The notes below the pieces were generated by a model. The model did not search any database, was not told the DNA's origin, and was given only the letters and a program-made list of their open reading frames with translations. Position numbers and translations under genes: made by a program. Below are positions 42,934 through 50,960 of a DNA stretch of 64,000 nucleotides, piece after piece. The DNA is taken from the NCBI GenBank assembly GCA_028692715.1, contig JAQUWU010000001.1, forward strand, positions 62,001-126,000, given 5' to 3'. The first letter of the stretch is position 1; every line of letters begins with the position of its first letter. Source of the DNA: Paludibacter sp. GTDB lineage: Bacteria; Bacteroidota; Bacteroidia; Bacteroidales; Paludibacteraceae.

Positions 42934-43698
42934 CTATTTTAGTTGTTCCTGAGTAAATATATTTTTACGGTTCTCCATCCGATAACTTTGTCCATCAAGT
43001 TTTACTACTTCGCACCGATATAGTATTCTATCTAATAATGCCGTTGCTAGAATTTCATCGTCCATTGATTCTGCCCATTGTTTGGGTGATTTATTGGTGG
43101 TGATTATAAGCGAACATTGTTCGTGCAAATGATTGATAAGATTAAATAATGCAACAGCTTCGTTCTTTTTGATTGGAAAAAGCATAATGTCATCAATAGC
43201 TATTAAATGTGCTTTTAGATAGCGGTTGTATGCTGAAAGTGCTGTGGCCGTTATTTCTTTCATTCTCAGAATGTTTATTAAATCTTCCATGGTGGTAAAA
43301 TAAGCCTTATAGCCTTTATCTACAGCATCATTTATCAATCCGGCAGCAATAAATGATTTGCCTGTTCCACTTGGTCCCATAAGTACGAGATTATAAACCT
43401 GTTCTACCCACACCATCTGGCGAAGTTCCGTCATTTGTTTCTCAGATATACTAGAAGACACCTTATAATCATAGTTTGCCAAATCGTGATGACGGGGCAG
43501 GTTAGCCATTTTTATGCGGCGTTCCAGATCTGTTCGTTTTCGCTGTAGAACTTCCTGTTCTAGTAAATTGTGTGTATAGTCCAGATAGCTTGGTTTGTTT
43601 ATCTGAGCTGTATGTATAATGGCTTCTGCCTGATTACGTATCAACGATAGTCGTAAGTAATCGGCATTTTGTTTTATTTGTTTTATCTGATCAATCAT
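42934..43698 (-). CDS. istB: IS21 helper ATPase (IstB)
   Basis: 254 residues of the DnaA/DnaC-like AAA family: RRTDLERRIKMANLPRHHDLANYDY, Walker A LVLMGPSGTGKSFIAAGL near residue 107, Walker B LIAIDDIML, and the sensor region LIITTNKSPKQWAE. IstB assembles on target DNA and directs IstA. Full length, no frameshift. One base separates it from istA. Confidence 0.95.
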   Translation of the reverse strand: MIDQIKQIKQNADYLRLSLIRNQAEAIIHTAQINKPSYLDYTHNLLEQEVLQRKRTDLERRIKMANLPRHHDLANYDYKVSSSISEKQMTELRQMVWVEQVYNLVLMGPSGTGKSFIAAGLINDAVDKGYKAYFTTMEDLINILRMKEITATALSAYNRYLKAHLIAIDDIMLFPIKKNEAVALFNLINHLHEQCSLIITTNKSPKQWAESMDDEILATALLDRILYRCEVVKLDGQSYRMENRKNIFTQEQLK

Positions 43699-43699
43699 A

Positions 43700-45283
43700 T
43701 TACATTAGTTTTTGATAGGTGTTTATTTTGCTAGTATGAGGCTCATAATTGACATGTGTAGATAACGAGCTTTTTATTTCGACTTGTGGCACAACAGTGC
43801 TCTTAATAACCTGACTTTCTTTTTGATAGTGAAGAGCTGTTAGTATTAATGTATTTGCATTAAACATGGAACTCTCGATACAGAACAGAACTGCCTGTTC
43901 AAGAAACGAAGGCTCTATTTCGACCGATTTATTTTTTAATAGCAGTAGGTTGTCGCGCAAGTATCGCTGCTTGTGAACTGACAACTGCTCGATGAATAAT
44001 GGATAAGAGGGTACATTGATAAAGAGTTCCCCCACTTGGGTCTTGAGTGTTTCCATACTTTGGCTTTTATCCCTTCTGTGATCTGTATTGCGGATAGTTT
44101 GTCCTCGCTCATTACATAAATTATGCGTAGTAAGTAGATTTTTGTCACTTGCAAAAAGATAGAGTTTTTCATCTTCAATCTTCAGAAAAACTGTTGTGTT
44201 GGCCCCTTGATATGTATTTAATGGCAAGGTGTAGAAATTGCTTTTATAACTTATTGTATTGTCTTTACGAACTTTGTACGGTAGTAGACTTACAACATTT
44301 TCCTGTTTGTAATAAGGATGAAGGTGCTCTCGTTCAATAAGCCATTCTTGATACGGTATTTTTTGTATCCCAGCATGCATCTTGCCATTTCCCGTGCGTT
44401 TGAGCCATTCATGAACTGATTCATTGAGTGCTTTTTCGTTTGTATAGGTACGCCCCCGAAGAAAATTCTTTTTTACAAAACCAACTACATTTTCAACTTT
44501 ACCTTTACTCTCTGGGTCGGCTTTGCGACAGAAAACGTGAGTAAAGGTCATTTCAGAACTGTATTTTTGAAACTCCCTGGTTAATATCAAATCGCCAAGA
44601 TTCTCATCAACCATTAATACTCTGTCCTGATCGTAAAGGATCTTATCAGGCTGACCTTCAAAATACTCAAATGCTTGATTGTGTGCCTCAATTGTTGATT
44701 GGCTTGTAAATGGCTTGGTCTGGAAGCTTACAAACTTTTGACGGGAACGACTCAATATCATGACGAAAAAATAGACTTTACATCTACTACCATTTTCACT
44801 TGCCATATGAAAACTCCCAAAATCTGCTTGAGCTTGATCTCCATAAGCTGTTTCGGGTAATTTTTCATACTGACGAAATGACTTTGAACGCACTTTGGGA
44901 ATATCAAACTCCTTGCGAATCTGTTCCACAAAATTGTAAACTGTCTTACTGTGAACAACCGGCAAATCCGGATAATGCTCTTTTAACCAGTCTTCTACTT
45001 GCGAGGCAGATAAATAGGGATGACTATCCAAAGTCGTTTTTACAAACTTCCGATATTCCTTCAATTTCTTTGGACGATGTTGAACTACAGAAATCCAATT
45101 TAAAAATGACTGCTCATCCATCGATAAATACTTACGAACTGTTGAACGATCCAAAGATAATTCAACAGAAATCTGACTCTTATTGAGTCCTTGTGAATGT
45201 AATTCTTTAACTTTGTACCACATAAATGCTTTTTTTAAGTGTTGTGTAGGAGTCTTCATTAATTTGTGTGTTGGTTTGCACAA
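43700..45283 (-). CDS. istA: IS21 transposase (IstA)
   Basis: 527 residues. N-terminal helix-turn-helix (LHSQGLNKSQISVELSLDRSTVRKYL), then the rve integrase core with catalytic acids in GDQAQADFGSF, the ILYDQDRVLM region, and Glu in KADPESKGKVENVVGFVK. C-terminal part includes NVVSLLPYKVRKDNTISYKSNFYTLP. It appears intact, so the element may still be mobile. Confidence 0.95.
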   Translation of the reverse strand: MCKPTHKLMKTPTQHLKKAFMWYKVKELHSQGLNKSQISVELSLDRSTVRKYLSMDEQSFLNWISVVQHRPKKLKEYRKFVKTTLDSHPYLSASQVEDWLKEHYPDLPVVHSKTVYNFVEQIRKEFDIPKVRSKSFRQYEKLPETAYGDQAQADFGSFHMASENGSRCKVYFFVMILSRSRQKFVSFQTKPFTSQSTIEAHNQAFEYFEGQPDKILYDQDRVLMVDENLGDLILTREFQKYSSEMTFTHVFCRKADPESKGKVENVVGFVKKNFLRGRTYTNEKALNESVHEWLKRTGNGKMHAGIQKIPYQEWLIEREHLHPYYKQENVVSLLPYKVRKDNTISYKSNFYTLPLNTYQGANTTVFLKIEDEKLYLFASDKNLLTTHNLCNERGQTIRNTDHRRDKSQSMETLKTQVGELFINVPSYPLFIEQLSVHKQRYLRDNLLLLKNKSVEIEPSFLEQAVLFCIESSMFNANTLILTALHYQKESQVIKSTVVPQVEIKSSLSTHVNYEPHTSKINTYQKLM

Positions 45284-45379
45284 AAATGGAGACTCTTTTT
45301 TTATTATTTACATTTAGTGGTGATTTTTAATTGCGAAAATATGAGGAAACAAAATTACTAATTACAAAAGAATAGAGAG

Positions 45380-45667
45380 CCTCAATATCTCCCCACCGCC
45401 CTTTAGTTGTTGCAGTCATTTCAGGCAATCGTTTACTATTCATGCGCTTGCGGTCGGTGCATTCATTCCGGCTCCATTGCGCTCCGGGACTACGTTCGTA
45501 TCTCACTCCGAACCCCTACGCTCCCTACATTCGTGCATCCACCTCAGCACCCCGCGGCATAAGTATTCCTTTACTCACTCCATATATTCTGTTCCCTCAG
45601 TCATACCCATGCCATTTTCCCTCGCATTTCCAGCGGTTGCCTTCGTTCCTGCGGCGAGTATGCCCCA
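45380..45667. repeat. degenerate long repeat, copy C (right of IS21 element)
   Basis: Begins CCTCAATATCTCCCCACCGCCC, then GCGCTTGCGGTCGGTGCATTC, CACCTCAGCACCCCGCGGCAT, GCATTTCCAGCGGTTGC, and ends TGCGGCGAGTATGCCCCAA. Of the three copies it keeps the GC-rich blocks best. Frames within it are translation of the repeat, not genes. Confidence 0.75.
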
Positions 45668-46071
45668 ATGAAGAAAATCCAATAGGTATGAATGGTATCT
45701 TTTCCCAAAAGGATTCAAAAAACAAATACAGAATCAAATTCCAAAAAGACAAATACAACAAGGACTTTTTGAGTATAATATTTACCGACAAAAAAATAAA
45801 AAATCCAGCAAAGATAAGGCGGTCGACACAAATCCACGCTTTGGGCAGTAAAGGTCGGTGCCCTTCGGGTTTTTGTCACAATCTCCACACCTCGTTACAC
45901 TTCGGGTAGTATTCTGACAAAAAAACCTTGACAGCCCAATCCGTCCGCCTAATAAGATGGCTATATTTTTCTTTTTTTTCTACTTCTTTTTTTCTTCTCT
46001 TTTCTGGGGGTAAAAATTATTTACGGGCGCAGCAGCTCTAAGTCATTTTTAATCATTTAATCCCCCTATTT
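45668..46071. other. leader-like non-coding region before the DUF6943 gene
   Basis: Holds a GC-richer block near 45815-45950 with AAGGCGGTCGACACAAATCC and, in inverted sense, CCGTCCGCCT, plus GGTCGGTGCCCTTCGGG, so a long-range stem is possible. On the minus strand TATCTTTG (45809-45816) fits a -7 box but no suitable -33 was found and no gene follows it. The pyrimidine-rich run near 45970-46005 directly precedes the + strand gene. Confidence 0.4.
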
Positions 46072-46491
46072 ATGAGTAGTTTCAGTATCAAATCACATCG
46101 TCCGGGCGTTGTTTATACCATGCCCCATTTCTTCATTTTAAACAAAGGAAATAACAGCGGAAAGCCGCTTGCCGTTCCATGTACAAATTGTTTTGTAATT
46201 CAATTTCAAAGCGAAGAAGAAAAGGAACAAATTTACTGGCTGTTGTATAGCTTATGGCAGTCAAAAGTCTTTTATCCGTTTTTGCGTGGTTCGGTTATTC
46301 CGTTTGTTGTGCTCAGGGATGTAAAGTCCTGCCTTTTGGATAGCTTAAACAAGGTGGATGAGAATCCGGCTCAGTTTGAAAAAGCAGTGGCAGCTCTCCG
46401 CAGTCTGGAAGCCATGGAAAAGCAATACAAACAAAACCTGCTTTTAATCGCCAATGCCAAGCGGATGCTCTTTTACAAATACATTAGTTGA
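46072..46491 (+). CDS. DUF6943 family protein
   Basis: 139 residues. PHFFILNKGNNSGKPLAVPCTNCFVIQF, then WLLYSLWQSKVFYPFLRGSVIPFV and QNLLLIANAKRMLFYKY match a small Bacteroidota family I know as DUF6943, usually found in phage-like or integrative-element surroundings. No catalytic motif is known. There is one CxxC (PCTNC) that could bind metal. A hairpin about 70 bases downstream could end its transcript. Confidence 0.75.
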   Translation: MSSFSIKSHRPGVVYTMPHFFILNKGNNSGKPLAVPCTNCFVIQFQSEEEKEQIYWLLYSLWQSKVFYPFLRGSVIPFVVLRDVKSCLLDSLNKVDENPAQFEKAVAALRSLEAMEKQYKQNLLLIANAKRMLFYKYIS

Positions 46492-46563
46492 GTATGGGTG
46501 GAGTTGGTTGCCTTTGATGACCAGCTCCATTTTCGCAATAGTTAGCTTTGGCGGAAAAACGAG

Positions 46564-46606
46564 AATAACTTTTTTCGGGCTCGATGGGACGGCCCCAAAA
46601 GTTATT
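46564..46606 (+). terminator. hairpin downstream of DUF6943 gene
   Basis: AATAACTTTT (46564-46573) and AAAAGTTATT (46597-46606) form a perfect 10-bp stem, with GGGC/GCCC pairing inside. TTTCCCATTTT follows. It is a plausible terminator for the DUF6943 gene, or an unassigned structured element. Confidence 0.55.
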
Positions 46607-46746
46607 TCCCATTTTCCGAGTGATGGGTGCAAATAATCAAACTATACTCAAGCAATAGATAAGTCCTACAAAAGCCATACATAAAGGCTACATAAGTGCA
46701 CTCATGATATATCAACCATAAATTCACCTTAATTGCCAGGAATGAA

Positions 46747-46774
46747 AAAGGGCGATCCATTCGGAACGCCCTTT
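46747..46774 (-). terminator. intrinsic terminator of the phage-like minus-strand unit
   Basis: AAAGGGCG/CGCCCTTT stem with a 12-base loop. On the minus strand it is followed by a run of T (CCCTTTTTCATTCC), 26 bases after the stop of the gene at 46800-47606. Confidence 0.8.
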
Positions 46775-46799
46775 CGCTAATTAATACCAAGTACTGGTT

Positions 46800-47606
46800 T
46801 TAGTAAGTGCTTTGAATCTTCAGTGCATGGCCTGCATTCAGCAAGTAATAATCATTACCGGCTTTTTGATAGAATTCAATACCAACAGAATTCAACACAG
46901 TTACATCGTCATTCATTTCAGGTGCTCCCGGAAGAGCGCTGACAATGACAGTCTCAGCTGCAATATCTAGTTTTAAATCCAGATAATCTGAATACACCAC
47001 GTTTGACTTTTGGTTCAGCTCGGGCTGAATTGGTTCATAAATACCGGTTGTGGCGTTAAAGGCAAAATCGGAAATTACTGAAACAGCATTAATCAATCGG
47101 AAATGAGTTGCACCAGCAGGAGCAATCACTGATTTTGCCGGATTAAATGCCGGAACTGTCAGAGTTGAACTGTTGCGGTCCACATTTCCTGTTAATTCAA
47201 ATGGAGCAATGAACGAACTGTCAAAGCTGAAATTTCTGTTGAAATTCAAACCAAGCAAATATTTGCTTTGGGTTGAAATCAAAATTGCCCGATAACCACG
47301 AGCTTCAGTCTGATCTTCCAAATTGATTTTTTTCATGATGCCGGTTAATCGACCGGTCAGCTGTGCATCGCTCATTTGCTTCATGAGCATGTTCAACCCA
47401 ACGCGAACAGATTTACCTGCAATAGCACAAGCCGCAAACTCATTCATGTTTTCTCGGGTTCTGACAAACCCGGGGTCATTCTTGATTTGCTCACCAGTTG
47501 CACCACCTTTTAAACCGGCGAAGTTGCCTGTCATACCTTTAATCTTGAAATGGCGAATCTCGCCGATTGTACCTTTGTACTTTACATGTCCTAATTGACG
47601 TGCCAT
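46800..47606 (-). CDS. phage-structure-like protein of unknown function
   Basis: 268 residues starting MARQLGHVKYKGTIGEIRHFKIKG. N-terminal halves of the type 'MARQ-GH-K-GTIG...GGATGEQIKNDPGFVRTRENMNEF' recur in Bacteroidota beside endolysin and holin-like genes. The rest is beta-rich with no signal peptide. I cannot name its function; a structural or particle component is possible. It has its own upstream region, nearly identical to that of the lysis-like unit, and a strong terminator. Confidence 0.55.
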   Translation of the reverse strand: MARQLGHVKYKGTIGEIRHFKIKGMTGNFAGLKGGATGEQIKNDPGFVRTRENMNEFAACAIAGKSVRVGLNMLMKQMSDAQLTGRLTGIMKKINLEDQTEARGYRAILISTQSKYLLGLNFNRNFSFDSSFIAPFELTGNVDRNSSTLTVPAFNPAKSVIAPAGATHFRLINAVSVISDFAFNATTGIYEPIQPELNQKSNVVYSDYLDLKLDIAAETVIVSALPGAPEMNDDVTVLNSVGIEFYQKAGNDYYLLNAGHALKIQSTY

Positions 47607-47647
47607 AGTTGTAAGTTTTTAATTGTTTGTACTAGAAAATTTTTCAG

Positions 47648-47710
47648 TAAAATTACAGAGCAATCATCTGTGTTATAAATACATAAATAATGCTAAATGA
47701 TGCTTTTTGA
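47648..47710 (-). promoter_or_regulatory. shared 63-bp upstream region, copy 1
   Basis: Identical at 53 of 63 positions to 49024-49086 and located, like it, about 17-42 bases ahead of a minus-strand start codon. Read on the minus strand it contains two tandem AGCATxxTTTA-like repeats followed by TAATTTTA, close to a TAnnTTTG -7 box. It is probably a common promoter with an operator. Confidence 0.65.
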
Positions 47711-47734
47711 CGCTATCAATCTGATACAATAAAT

Positions 47735-48358
47735 CTATTTAAGAATCAATACAATAGTTTCTATAAATATAATTACTCCGGCTACCTTGATTTTGACGTC
47801 GTTCCAAAAGTCAGTTTTCTTCTTTTGAGTTTTATAGTAGTTTATTGAGGAGTCTTTGCAAGCAATCAATTCTTGTTTGCTTTCGATAACGCCATTTTGA
47901 ATTTCTACTTTTCCCTCCAGTTCTTCCACTTCACAGGAATAGTTTTCTATTTCAGAATCGAGGCTTTCAATAACGCTGTCCTTTTCTACTGTTTCGAGTT
48001 TCAAACCCTGAACAAGATCTTCGCAATCGCTCAGGTTCTTTTCTTTTTCGAATCGTTCCTGGAGTGAATCATTAAGAATATGCTGTTTGCTGGCTTCAGC
48101 TTTTTGGATGGCTGTGTTTGCTTTTTCTTTGGCCAGTTTTGAGTTAAGAAGTTTTATTGTACTGTCTTTCTGATTGAGCAAGATATTGGCTCTGACGGTC
48201 TTTAAGCTGTCTTCTTTTGACTTGTTTATGTTTCGTTGGTCAATGGTTGCCGGTTGCGGTGTTTCTTGTTTGAAGTCGCATTGAAATACAATCACTGAAT
48301 AGATAATTAGAGCAAGAAACATGACTATAATTTTAAAAAGGCAATTTGAATTTTTCAT
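47735..48358 (-). CDS. spanin-like coiled-coil membrane protein
   Basis: 207 residues: N-terminal membrane helix (LFKIIVMFLALIIYSVIVF), then about 130 residues of charged heptad-like sequence (KTVRANILLNQKDSTIKLLNSKLAKEK..., VEKDSVIESLDSEIENYSCEVEELEGK), and a second hydrophobic helix at the very C-terminus (VAGVIIFIETIVLIL). This layout fits a unimolecular spanin or another envelope-spanning phage lysis protein. Its start overlaps the upstream peptidase stop (ATGA), implying coupled translation. The assignment rests on topology and position only. Confidence 0.55.
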   Translation of the reverse strand: MKNSNCLFKIIVMFLALIIYSVIVFQCDFKQETPQPATIDQRNINKSKEDSLKTVRANILLNQKDSTIKLLNSKLAKEKANTAIQKAEASKQHILNDSLQERFEKEKNLSDCEDLVQGLKLETVEKDSVIESLDSEIENYSCEVEELEGKVEIQNGVIESKQELIACKDSSINYYKTQKKKTDFWNDVKIKVAGVIIFIETIVLILK

Positions 48359-48783
48359 AACTGTATGTATTTTCCGTTTTTATATTTGAGTATCTGGTTG
48401 CGGTTTCCATTGCTTTTAAAGCTTACATGGACCCAATCGGGTTGTCGGTCATTTCCTTTTTCCCAAATCAATTGGTCAAACTGAAAATGTTCCAGGATAA
48501 CCTGGAACATGTTGGCATTATCAAAACATTCTATGTCCGCGGCTTCGCCTTTGGTGTGTTGGCTGATAGGATTTTGAGCTCCGCCAATTGCTTTATTTAC
48601 GGCCAATGTCCTGAAGCCTGAGTTGACGGCTATCGGTTCATCAATCATTTCCCGGAGTGGATCCAGTAGATTATCTACTAGTACTTTCAGCTTTTTACGA
48701 ACTGTTGGTCCGGGTGTGTTGTCCATGTTCTCATTGGTTACTGTCATTTCTTCCAATGAGAAGTATTTTCCTAACTTGCTCAT
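48355..48783 (-). CDS. M15-family peptidase (endolysin-like)
   Basis: The ATG at 48783 overlaps the stop of the upstream gene (ATGA) and gives MSKLGKYFSLEEMT, the usual N-terminus; the longer frame to 48822 is unlikely. Peptidase_M15_3-type features: SGFRTLAVNKAIGGAQNPISQHTKGEAADIEC supplies the zinc His and Asp (SxHxxGxAxD), and DWVHVSF the second His. Such D-Ala-D-Ala carboxypeptidase-like enzymes are common endolysins in Bacteroidota phages. No signal peptide, as expected if it depends on the adjacent holin-like protein. Confidence 0.85.
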   Translation of the reverse strand: MSKLGKYFSLEEMTVTNENMDNTPGPTVRKKLKVLVDNLLDPLREMIDEPIAVNSGFRTLAVNKAIGGAQNPISQHTKGEAADIECFDNANMFQVILEHFQFDQLIWEKGNDRQPDWVHVSFKSNGNRNQILKYKNGKYIQL

Positions 48784-49007
48784 GATTGTTTCTTGTTGAA
48801 GAATTGGAGGATAAAAGCACACACACCACCGGCAATGGCAATGTACTTCAAATAAGAGCTTGGAATAGCTGATTTAAACTCTTCTGGGAGTGCAGCATAA
48901 TACAAGGGTAATGCAGCAAAAGCGCTGGAAATAAGTTGGAAGAAACGAGCAAAAGCCGGAGTGTCAGCTTTCCACCATTCGGGCAGTTTAAATAATACTT
49001 TTTTCAT
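48780..49007 (-). CDS. holin-like small membrane protein
   Basis: 75 residues: an amphipathic N-terminus (LFKLPEWWKADTPAFARFF), hydrophobic segment LISSAFAALPLYYAALPEEF, a short loop, and a second helix (YIAIAGGVCAFILQFF) ending in a basic tail (NKKQS). Size, two helices and the position directly ahead of an endolysin-like gene match class II holins. First gene of the minus-strand lysis-like unit, behind copy 2 of the shared upstream region. Confidence 0.6.
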   Translation of the reverse strand: MKKVLFKLPEWWKADTPAFARFFQLISSAFAALPLYYAALPEEFKSAIPSSYLKYIAIAGGVCAFILQFFNKKQS

Positions 49008-49023
49008 ACAATTGATTTTCTTG

Positions 49024-49086
49024 TAAAATTACAAGTCAATCACCTGTTTAATAAAGACCTAAACAATGCTAAACGATGCTTTTTGA
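49024..49086 (-). promoter_or_regulatory. shared 63-bp upstream region, copy 2
   Basis: Second copy of the element at 47648-47710. On the minus strand it reads with tandem AGCATCGTTTAGCATTGTTTAGG, then GATTGACTTGTAATTTTA. It ends 17 bases ahead of the holin-like start. Confidence 0.65.
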
Positions 49087-49098
49087 AGTTATAAGAAA

Positions 49099-49125
49099 AG
49101 CCCTGTTGATGAAATCACTAGGGCT
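49099..49125 (-). terminator. small hairpin at the edge of the phage-like block
   Basis: AGCCCT (49099-49104) and AGGGCT (49120-49125) form a 6-7 bp stem followed on the minus strand by TTTCTTATAA. It would stop transcription coming from the tRNA-Pro side before it reaches the phage-like genes. Confidence 0.45.
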
Positions 49126-49294
49126 TACAAAATGGTTATTAAGATTTAGAAAAAAGGATGGAATAATTCGAATAGCAAAGATTTTATTTCTTTTAAAAGC
49201 CTATGAATGAAATCAATCACACTAATATTAGATTGTATTTTTTTATAATTAAATATCTGTTTTGTGTAATGTTTGTGTAATGTTTGGAAACAAA

Positions 49295-49322
49295 AAAGAC
49301 CTACAAATTAATGTAAGTCTTT
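49295..49322 (-). terminator. tRNA-Pro terminator
   Basis: AAAGACCTACA (49295-49305) and TGTAAGTCTTT (49312-49322) pair with one mismatch; on the minus strand the stem is followed by six T. It lies 12 bases after the tRNA 3' end. Confidence 0.75.
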
Positions 49323-49334
49323 CATTTTCAGCAG

Positions 49335-49410
49335 TCGGGATGACAAGATTCGAACTTGCGACCACTGGTCCCCCAGACCAGTACTCTAAACCGGGCTGAG
49401 CTACATCCCG
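49335..49410 (-). tRNA. tRNA-Pro (GGG)
   Basis: Read on the minus strand: acceptor CGGGATG pairs with CATCCCG, discriminator A, D-arm TAGCTCAGCCCGGTTTAGAGTA, anticodon stem CTGGT/ACCAG around loop CTGGGGG (anticodon GGG), and T-arm CAAGTTCGAATCTTG. The CCA end is not encoded. It marks the right border of the accessory region. Confidence 0.96.
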
Positions 49411-49427
49411 CTGATTTTTTAGTGGCA

Positions 49428-49435
49428 CAAAAATA
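49428..49435 (-). promoter_or_regulatory. -7 box for tRNA-Pro
   Basis: TATTTTTG on the minus strand matches TAnnTTTG and lies 18 bases ahead of the tRNA 5' end. No clear -33 element was seen at the usual distance. Confidence 0.5.
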
Positions 49436-49502
49436 CAAAAAATATTATCCTGAGAAAAGAATTAAATAAAATTTTTATATAAAATAAATATCATTCTCAT
49501 TA

Positions 49503-50930
49503 TCACATAATTGGGCTAAACAATCGTGCAAACGATTCTTTCAATTTCTGTTTTCGTTTTCGGTTCATCCAAGCACCTAAAGTCAACTCTTCACATTGCT
49601 TAATATCTGATTTAAAGAGTTTTTTCAATTCAAAAGCTGTTTTCTTTTCATATATAAAGGCATTGGCTTCAAAGTTTTGCATAAAACTTCTTTCATCCAA
49701 ATTACAAGAACCTACAATTGAAATAAAATCATCAATCACAATGGCTTTACTATGCAAAAACCCGTCTGTGTATTTATAGACTCTTACTCCTGCTTCCAGT
49801 GCCTTTCCCAAATAACTGCTAGTACTGGCATCGGAAAGTGAAGAATCAGATCGGGAAGGAATCATCAGACGCACATCAACTCCACTTAAAGCTGCCATTT
49901 CAATGCAGGAGGCAATTACTTCGGTGGGCATATAATAGGGTGTGTGTATAAAAACATATTTTGTAGCAGACATCACAGCTGAAGCAATTCCCTGCATGAT
50001 AGCTTCCCAGTCTGTATCCGGACCACTATTGACTATTTGCACAAGATTTTTGCTGAACTTTTGTGGTTCCGGGAAATATTCTTTGCCTTCAATCAGTTTT
50101 CGATCCACAAAAAACCAGTCTATCATAAATAATAATTGAAGACCGTGAACAGCAGAACCTTCTAATCGAATAAATGTATCGCGCCAAATTCCAAATTTAT
50201 TTCCATAAATATACCTGTCAGCAATGTTCAATCCACCCGTAAATCCAATTTTCCCATCTACTACTACCAACTTACGGTGGTTGCGATAATTTATTTTACT
50301 ACTTCTTGATATTCGCCAACGAAATGGAAGGAATGACCGAACATAAACTCCTGCTTCTCTAAGCGTACGAATATATTTTTTTGACAGCGCAAAACTTCCC
50401 CAATAATCGTAAATCATTCGCACCCGAATACCTTCTTCTGATTTTTGAATCAAAAGTTTACGAAGTTCATTGGCAATTTTATCGTCATCAAAAATAAAAA
50501 ATTCAAGGTGAATATGATCTTTAGCATTTCTTATAGCATCAAATATCGCTTCGAAAGTAGTAATTCCACTAGATAAAACCTCAATTTTATTGTTAGCATA
50601 TCCGGCTGCATCACTATTTTTATTGAGTAATTTTATCAGATTCAGTTTATTATTATCAATACTATCCTTTTCCAAATCATTAATATCAAATGAAGCTACA
50701 GGCCTTTCTGTTACTCGGCGTATACTTTTTTTCGATATAATTTTTTTCTTACGGTAATCCTGACCCAATAACAAATAAAGAAATAAACCCAAAAATGGGA
50801 GAAACAATAAAACCAATACCCATGACAGTGATTTCACCGGATTACGATTTTCCAACAGTAATACGGAGATTGTACTTATTGTAGTATATACGTATAATGC
50901 TATAAAAATAATGGACAATACACTCGTCAT
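49503..50930 (-). CDS. cls: cardiolipin synthase (phospholipase D family)
   Basis: 475 residues. Two N-terminal membrane helices (VLSIIFIALYVYTTISTISVLLL, VLVLLFLPFLGLFLYLLLG) and two HKD catalytic motifs: HRKLVVVDGKIGFTGGLN near residue 218 and HSKAIVIDDFISIVGSCNLDERSF near 392. It condenses two phosphatidylglycerols, or PG with CDP-DAG, to cardiolipin at the inner membrane. Start at 50930, 30 bp after ribD on the same strand, so the two may be co-transcribed. Confidence 0.95.
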   Translation of the reverse strand: MTSVLSIIFIALYVYTTISTISVLLLENRNPVKSLSWVLVLLFLPFLGLFLYLLLGQDYRKKKIISKKSIRRVTERPVASFDINDLEKDSIDNNKLNLIKLLNKNSDAAGYANNKIEVLSSGITTFEAIFDAIRNAKDHIHLEFFIFDDDKIANELRKLLIQKSEEGIRVRMIYDYWGSFALSKKYIRTLREAGVYVRSFLPFRWRISRSSKINYRNHRKLVVVDGKIGFTGGLNIADRYIYGNKFGIWRDTFIRLEGSAVHGLQLLFMIDWFFVDRKLIEGKEYFPEPQKFSKNLVQIVNSGPDTDWEAIMQGIASAVMSATKYVFIHTPYYMPTEVIASCIEMAALSGVDVRLMIPSRSDSSLSDASTSSYLGKALEAGVRVYKYTDGFLHSKAIVIDDFISIVGSCNLDERSFMQNFEANAFIYEKKTAFELKKLFKSDIKQCEELTLGAWMNRKRKQKLKESFARLFSPIM

Positions 50931-50960
50931 GTCATTTGAGTTTTATTTAATCTTAAATTC

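Larger units (their letters stand above)
42824..45339 (-). mobile_element. IS21-family insertion sequence (about 2.5 kb)
   Basis: Terminal inverted repeats are visible: left TTTTCGCAATTAATAATCAC at 42824 onward and, on the complementary strand from 45339, TTTTCGCAATTAAAAATCAC, with the match continuing CA[G/C]TAAA. They enclose istB and istA on the minus strand. The 2516-bp length fits the family. No clear target-site duplication is seen beside the repeats, so the true tips may be a few bases off or the flanks have changed. Confidence 0.88.

Noticed and set aside
45442-45909. A 155-residue open frame after the IS21 element
   Set aside because: It runs through repeat copy C and its equivalent is broken in copies A and B, so it is read as chance.
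34029-46071. A hidden or broken HsdR gene near the restriction-type operon
   Set aside because: No frame on either strand contains DEAD-box helicase or type I nuclease motifs, and no scraps of them were seen in the non-coding stretch.
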